From: Chloropicon primus
Lineage: Eukaryota; Chlorophyta; Chloropicophyceae; Chloropicales; Chloropicaceae
DNA: 64,000 nucleotides
Direction of reading: 5' to 3'
NCBI GenBank assembly: GCA_023205875.1
Contig: CP060760.1
Location: forward strand, 620,001-684,000
Part shown: positions 59,450 through 64,000 of the stretch, one piece after another
Numbering within the stretch: position 1 is the first letter of the stretch
How the letters are laid out: each line of letters opens with the position of its first letter
The notes under the pieces: generated by a model
The model's database searches: none
The model's input: the letters and a program-made list of their open reading frames with translations, nothing else
What the model was told of the DNA's origin: nothing
Made by a program: the position numbers and the translations under genes

Positions 59450-59825
59450 AGACGAGATGATAATGAACGTCACACATAATGATTTGATTTCCCACAGCAC
59501 AGCAGTATGATCGATCCCCCTTGACTCCATCCCATCCCATCACCATCATCCATCATCCCCCCTGCGGCTTGGTTCCCCCGCCCGATTTCATCGATCCCCA
59601 AACGAGAGGCCGAGGAGCGGCCGTTAGCAAAACGAGAGGGGAGGGGACACGGCAGCCAGCCAAGGAGGGGGTCGAGGGGGAGAGAGAGAGAACGGCAAGG
59701 TAACGAAGCGAAGGGTATCCCGTCGAGACTCTCGGTGGACCGCTGGGGCGGCCGGAGGGTTCTCCTGAAACCAGCGACGACGAGGACGGGTGGCCTGGCC
59801 TCGGGATCTCTCCGCGGGAGAGGAG
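59450..59825. promoter_or_regulatory. Intergenic region before the CREST-like gene
   Basis: A 376-bp region between two plus-strand genes, with short CATCC-type repeats near 59526-59560. A near-match GTAACG occurs at 59700-59705. No ORF could be supported. Confidence 0.35.
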
Positions 59826-60494
59826 ATGTACGTGCCGATTGAGGACATCACCCACACGGGGATCCCGTGGAAGGACTCGTTGCCCTTGACGACGATGGTG
59901 TTCTGCTACCTGCCGCTGTACGCGACCTTTCGGAAGGGGCTGCCGTTCCAGTTCCTTTGCGCGAGCTTGAGCTGCGGGGTGGCGAGCCTGTACCACTGGT
60001 TGCTGTACTCGGGGGATCGCGCCGTGCTTGGGTTGACGGCGGACGACTGGAGGCAGCTGGACATCGCCGTGGCGTGCTATTGCCTGGGGATTTGCCTCGC
60101 TTACGTGCTGCACGCGCACCACGAGATCAACACCGTCACCACCCGGGTCGTGGTGCCGGTGGCCATGGCATGGATGCATCTGCGAGGGGCGGAGCACGCC
60201 ACCTTTGCGAAGGTATTGATCGCGAACTCGGTCTTCGTCTTCCTGGGGCGTTTGATCTTCAGGACGAAGAACGTCCCGGTCTACGACTGGTCTTACCTCA
60301 AGTACGCGGTGCCGAGCATCCTGATCAGTCTGGTGTTCTTCCCACTCCCGGTGGTCTGGCCCCACATGTATTGGCTGTACCACAGCCTGTGGCACGTCTT
60401 CATGGGGCTGGGGCTCTTCGTCTGTTACGGCTTTCTGCACACGGGGTCGTACAAGGCGAGGAAGAAGGCCAAAGCGAAAAGGAAGACCAAATAG
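59826..60494 (+). CDS. Multi-pass membrane protein, CREST/TMEM8-like
   Basis: Single-exon, 222 aa from ATG 59826 (an upstream GTG is in frame). Seven hydrophobic helices are visible, followed by a Lys/Arg-rich tail (KARKKAKAKRKTK) typical of ER retention or inside-facing C-termini. Three positions fit the zinc-hydrolase pattern of the CREST superfamily (ceramidases, PAQR, Per1, TMEM8): Ser and His in GVASLYHWLLYSG, Asp in WRQLDIAVAC, and His-x-x-x-His in YHSLWHVFMG. Ceramidase or GPI-lipid hydrolase activity is possible. Assignment within the superfamily is uncertain. Confidence 0.7.
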   Translation: MYVPIEDITHTGIPWKDSLPLTTMVFCYLPLYATFRKGLPFQFLCASLSCGVASLYHWLLYSGDRAVLGLTADDWRQLDIAVACYCLGICLAYVLHAHHEINTVTTRVVVPVAMAWMHLRGAEHATFAKVLIANSVFVFLGRLIFRTKNVPVYDWSYLKYAVPSILISLVFFPLPVVWPHMYWLYHSLWHVFMGLGLFVCYGFLHTGSYKARKKAKAKRKTK

Positions 60495-60562
60495 CAATAC
60501 ATTGTTTTTCGTGCGTTGTGTAGTTTAGAGAATTTTTGCAAGAAAGCCGCCGCGCATCATCA

Positions 60563-61565
60563 TCACGAGTCGATAAGTCCCGCCTTGGCCGCCTCCATCA
60601 TCCTCTCCTGGGCCTCGAGCTTCTTTTCCATCACGTTCGCACTCGTTTCCAGCAAGACTCCTCCCAGAAACACCTCGTCCAGCACAAAGTAAGCCTGCGA
60701 GAGGAGAGACAAGACAAGACGAGAGACGAGGACGGCGAGTGAGTCACCACGCGAGGAGGAGGGGTGAGTAGTTTCGTCCAGTGGTCCGAATGCACACCAC
60801 CCGGGAGAGTGAGTGCGTGTGTGCGTGTGTTCAAGGCAAGGCACGTACCTTGTGGAAGTTGTAGATGAGGTCCAACTCGCAGACGTTTCCAAAGTACTTG
60901 TCCAAGGACTCCACGAAATGATGAAGAGCCTCCAAGATAGAGAGCTCGTTCTCGTATCCGCTGACTCCCGCTATGAAGTACAGACTCGCGTACTTTCTGT
61001 AAATGATCTTCTTGTCCTGCCACTCCAGCACGTTGCACAGCTGCACACACCGAGGGAAGCAGAACCAAAAAGATAGACAAGACAGACAGAGACGCCGGTT
61101 CGTTCTCGTTGGTCAGGTTCTGCGTGTGCGTGCGTGGTGGCCTTGCGTCCACATCCGGGCCGACTCGCGTGTGACCCACCTTACTCCCCCTGTGCGTGAT
61201 TTGGCTGACGATTTGTCGGGTTATCTTTGCCCTCTCCTTCTGGCTGGTGGTCGTGTACCTGCAGCAAGCGGCGATCGAACAAGAAGGAAACGAAAGTTCA
61301 GTGACTCGTGGCACTCACGGGTCGAGGCACGGATGGCAGGCACGCCACACAGTCGTTGGAAAGAGCCCGTGCGGGGAAAAGGGTCAAGGAAGGAGGCCTC
61401 CCTCGCCATCCGCTCCCTGCCAGTAGTAGGGAAGAGGAGGCAAGCAAGACTCCGCCTTTGGCAGTCGCTCCGGCTCGGGGCTTGTGCTTGATCCGTGGAG
61501 GTAACGTACCATCGCGTGAGGCGCACTTTTCCCTGCCTGTTCACCAAAAGGATGAACTCAATCAT
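60563..61565 (-). CDS. AP1S: Clathrin adaptor AP-1 sigma subunit
   Basis: Four exons: 61565-61510, 61258-61180, 61040-60849 and 60694-60563, 152 aa, phases 2, 0 and 0. Introns are 251, 139 and 154 bp with GT-AG ends. AP-1 sorts cargo between trans-Golgi and endosomes, and sigma is its smallest core subunit. The start is MIEFILLVNRQGKVRLTRW and the second exon reads TSQKERAKITRQIVSQI. Exon 3 carries IIYRKYASLYFIAGV, HHFVESLDKYFGNVCELD and LIYNFHK. Exon 4 begins AYFVLDEVFLGG. The CELDLIYNFHKAY run is typical of AP-1 rather than AP-2 (FNFYKV) or AP-4. Upstream in-frame codons were not used. Confidence 0.9.
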
Positions 61566-62189
61566 GTCGTAAAGTGTTGCTTCCCCTCTGACCACTTCCT
61601 TGGAGGAACCTTTTGTCGACCACTCCGGTTGCCGAATTCGTGAACCAAACGACCAATGGAAAGCTCTCGAGACGAGGCGAAGTCTTGGCAACGTGCCCTC
61701 TCGTCAAAACTCCCTCCTCGCGCGTAATGCCCTCGGCAAGTCAACTCCCTCCCAAACCCTGAAAACCTTTGGCTCTCTCAGGGAAAACAAACTGGCGCTG
61801 AATTATTCTCGATCGCCAGGACGACGTGAGGTGAGGAGTGGCCTTGCGTTGCGTTGTGGAGCAGAGGGAGCAAGAGGAGGGTCACCACGGGTGGCGAGGG
61901 TGACAGATTGTGAGACTAGAGGTCGCGGGCTTTCCACGGACCCCTCACTTGACCCATTTGGCGCCGGGTGTGAGAGGCGAAGCGTGGTTACGGGTGTCGA
62001 GGCAACACCAGAGTGAGGCGAGAGGGGTCACTTTGGGCGGGGATCTCGGCTCGCCCATCGGGTGGAGCGAATCAAATCAAGTCGAGACGAGACGAGTGTC
62101 CTTTCGCTTGGTTCGGTTTTGTGTGCTCAAAGGAACCCAAGGGTGGTGAGCCTTCTTCCTCTGTTGATGGGGCGACGACGGCCTGGGTA
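61566..62189. promoter_or_regulatory. Divergent region between AP1S and MSH1
   Basis: A 624-bp region presumed to hold both promoters. Near-matches to the CGTAACG motif occur (CGTAATG near 61723 and GGTTACG near 61986), but no exact copy. The MSH1 frame is open from about 61953, so translation could start at a non-ATG codon or the presequence may be longer. Confidence 0.4.
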
Positions 62190-64000
62190 ATGCGAGGGAT
62201 GACGACGACGATGATGACGATGATGACGTCCCGGTGCCAGGTGGTTGGCGCGGGGAGGGGGGACGTCTCTCGTTGGGGGTTCTGCTCGAGGGCGGACCAC
62301 TGGCAGAGTCGGAGACCTTCTCGGCCCGGGGTGTTGGACCTGTCGCCACCGGTGGCATCCTCGTCGGCGTCCAGGGGGAGGTCTGGACACCACGATAACC
62401 TTGCGTCCGGGGCGTACAGAAAGTACACGACGACGGCGGGAGGGTCGCAACAACGCTCCCCTCCTTCGGCGGGCCTCGACATCGAGACGGCGGTCGAGAG
62501 CTTGCGGTACTGGAACGACCTGATCAACAAAATTGACAGGCCAACCGCCCGTATGATGCTATCGAAGATTGACAGAGAGAACTTGACCGGCGTGGACACC
62601 ACGCTCAAGGGGGTGAGCACCAGCAAGAACTCCCTGTACCAGTTTCTGTTGGACGTCAAGGTCGAGCACCCGACCAAAGTGGTCCTCATAAGGGTTGGGG
62701 AGTTCTACGAGACTTGGGGGTTCGACGCCGTCCTGCTCGTGGAGCACTGCGGCCTGAACCCCATGGGGTACAGGCTGCCAAGGGCCGGGTGCCCCCGGAT
62801 GAACATTCAGAGGACCCTGGACGACTTGACCGCCAAGGGGCTGAGGTGCGTGGTGTGCGAGGAAGCTCCGATGCCTTACTCGTATGGGGCGAGATCCAAG
62901 AGGAAGACGAGGTTCGTGGCTCAGGTCGTGACGCCCCACTCGCCGATCTACGTGTACAACCTCAGTAGCAACCATGGCCTGTCCCCGGACTTCAACTTTC
63001 AGGCGCCACCGGTGGTGGGCATCGAGCAAAGGAAGCAGGACGCGTTCACCGTAATGCTCATGGATGTCGACCTGAGGCAGTTCACGACGTACCACGATGT
63101 GAACGAGGAGATCGCGGCTCACATTATCTCGAGCAACGGCTTCTCTCCCCCCGTGTACTGCCACGAGTCGTATCTTGGCTCTCCGGACAGCGGCCCGCAC
63201 GGGCAGAAGATCCACTCCATCATTCAGGACTCCCTCAAGGTCAGGGTTCGGGGCGGGCCCTTCAAGCACAAGTTCGTGGAGTCCGTTAAGCAGGACTTGG
63301 GCCTGGGGCAGGACTCAGAGTTCATGGAGAGCAGCAGCAGCACGGAGAGCAAGAGGCCCTTCCCCTTGTACAACATGACAGCCAAGAGCATCGGCCTTGC
63401 CACGGAGGCGTCCAACTCCAACATTCCCTCCCTGGTTTCTGCTGTGCTCCCAAAGGACGCGCCAGCTGCATCCAAGCACTTCCTGGCCCGCTACCTCATG
63501 CATCCGCCGCCTCCGAGCGTGGCCGAGTCCGTGCAGAAGTCCCTCCAACGGATCTCGCAGGTCACGCGGGCTCTGCCCCTGCTGCCCATCTTGCCGGCGC
63601 ACAAGATCGCAAAGATGATCCATTCCAAGGAAGCCAACCACTCGGTCTACGTGGACCTGTTGGCCATGCTCAAGGGCATTCAGGACATCTTCGAGTCCAG
63701 CGAGCTGGAGGAAGCCTTGTTTCCCCTGACAGCGGTGGCGGCCATGAGCACGGGGAAGAAGTTCAAAACCAGCGAGATTCGAGACGTGTGCGACGAGGTC
63801 ATCGAGGAAATAGAAAAGGTCGTCAACACAGCCGAGTACCAGGAGCTGATGAGCTCCGTGCTCGACACGGTCGCGGATGGGGAGGAGGAAGGCGACGGGG
63901 GTGATGATGCAGCGGGCGAGGAGCTCCCCCTCGCTGGAAGCAGTAGGAGTGGGGATCAGGCTGCCGAGTCCCTTGTCTACGCCAACGAGAAGAGCGTCCG
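62190..64000 (+). CDS. MSH1: Plant-type MSH1 (MutS homologue), N-terminal part
   Basis: Open to the right edge, so only the first 600 or so residues are seen. MSH1 is an organelle MutS that keeps plastid and mitochondrial genomes stable and suppresses recombination. The first in-frame ATG is 62190; others follow at 62199 and 62223. About 90 residues of Arg/Ser/Gly-rich, acid-poor sequence fit an organelle presequence. Then comes SLRYWNDLINKID, a MutS domain I with the mismatch-reading Phe-Tyr-Glu (LIRVGEFYETWGFDAVLLVE), HCGLNPMGYRLPRAGCP, IQRTLDDLTAKGLRCVVCEE and the family's PHSPIYVYNL. An acidic run ends the visible part. The MutS ATPase and the GIY-YIG domain expected in plant MSH1 would lie outside the window. 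Confidence 0.88.
   Translation, partial: MRGMTTTMMTMMTSRCQVVGAGRGDVSRWGFCSRADHWQSRRPSRPGVLDLSPPVASSSASRGRSGHHDNLASGAYRKYTTTAGGSQQRSPPSAGLDIETAVESLRYWNDLINKIDRPTARMMLSKIDRENLTGVDTTLKGVSTSKNSLYQFLLDVKVEHPTKVVLIRVGEFYETWGFDAVLLVEHCGLNPMGYRLPRAGCPRMNIQRTLDDLTAKGLRCVVCEEAPMPYSYGARSKRKTRFVAQVVTPHSPIYVYNLSSNHGLSPDFNFQAPPVVGIEQRKQDAFTVMLMDVDLRQFTTYHDVNEEIAAHIISSNGFSPPVYCHESYLGSPDSGPHGQKIHSIIQDSLKVRVRGGPFKHKFVESVKQDLGLGQDSEFMESSSSTESKRPFPLYNMTAKSIGLATEASNSNIPSLVSAVLPKDAPAASKHFLARYLMHPPPPSVAESVQKSLQRISQVTRALPLLPILPAHKIAKMIHSKEANHSVYVDLLAMLKGIQDIFESSELEEALFPLTAVAAMSTGKKFKTSEIRDVCDEVIEEIEKVVNTAEYQELMSSVLDTVADGEEEGDGGDDAAGEELPLAGSSRSGDQAAESLVYANEKSV

Overview
This is a GC-rich nuclear contig from a compact eukaryotic genome, most likely a small green alga of prasinophyte/chloropicophyte type. 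The evidence is lineage-typical genes: a PH-RCC1-FYVE (PRAF) protein, an EGY-type plastid site-2 protease, a plant-type MSH1, a plastid DUF1517 protein and a plant-style xylose isomerase with a signal peptide. The genus is a guess. Genes sit close together on both strands, most have no intron, and the introns that exist are short (about 80-270 bp) with GT-AG ends. I see no transposon, virus-derived element, CRISPR array or recognisable RNA gene, but I could not run an RNA-gene search.

Layout. 1-10.4 kb: the end of a Calx-beta membrane protein, a coiled-coil protein, a small two-exon gene, an NRAMP metal transporter, a three-exon coiled-coil protein, a 99-aa orphan and RAD9. 10.9-18.2 kb: a protein made of about ten 48-49-residue repeats, a secreted tyrosine-phosphatase-like protein, an alpha/beta hydrolase and an EF-hand plus VASt protein. 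18.6-29.9 kb: PRAF, a small ORF, an LEDGF/IBD-like protein, an unknown helical protein, a RING-H2 ligase, ARP6 and the TFIIIC TPR subunit. 30.3-41.1 kb: two tandem secreted acidic paralogues, RTEL1, a conserved WYxRFFxGRR-domain protein, complex I subunits NDUFA9 and NDUFB3 head to head, METTL5 and DUF1517. 41.3-45.8 kb: two tandem MFS transporters with the same protein length but different intron number, then a small membrane protein. 45.9-51.5 kb: the EGY-like protease and three secreted Gly/Ala/Ser-rich proteins. 51.6-64 kb: a 2OG-Fe(II) oxygenase, SHPRH (SNF2-RING), xylose isomerase, a CREST-like membrane protein, AP-1 sigma and the start of MSH1, which runs off the right edge.

Function. 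Four genes serve genome maintenance (RAD9, RTEL1, SHPRH, MSH1), two encode mitochondrial complex I subunits, and others act in chromatin or transcription (ARP6, TFIIIC, IBD-like) and rRNA modification (METTL5). Nothing suggests operon-like coupling. The tandem pairs and the secreted-protein cluster are the locally evolving parts.

The most interesting non-gene signal is a short motif, CGTAACG in either orientation. By eye it recurs 11 times in intergenic upstream regions and once in an intron, and I did not find it in coding sequence. It looks like an undescribed promoter element.
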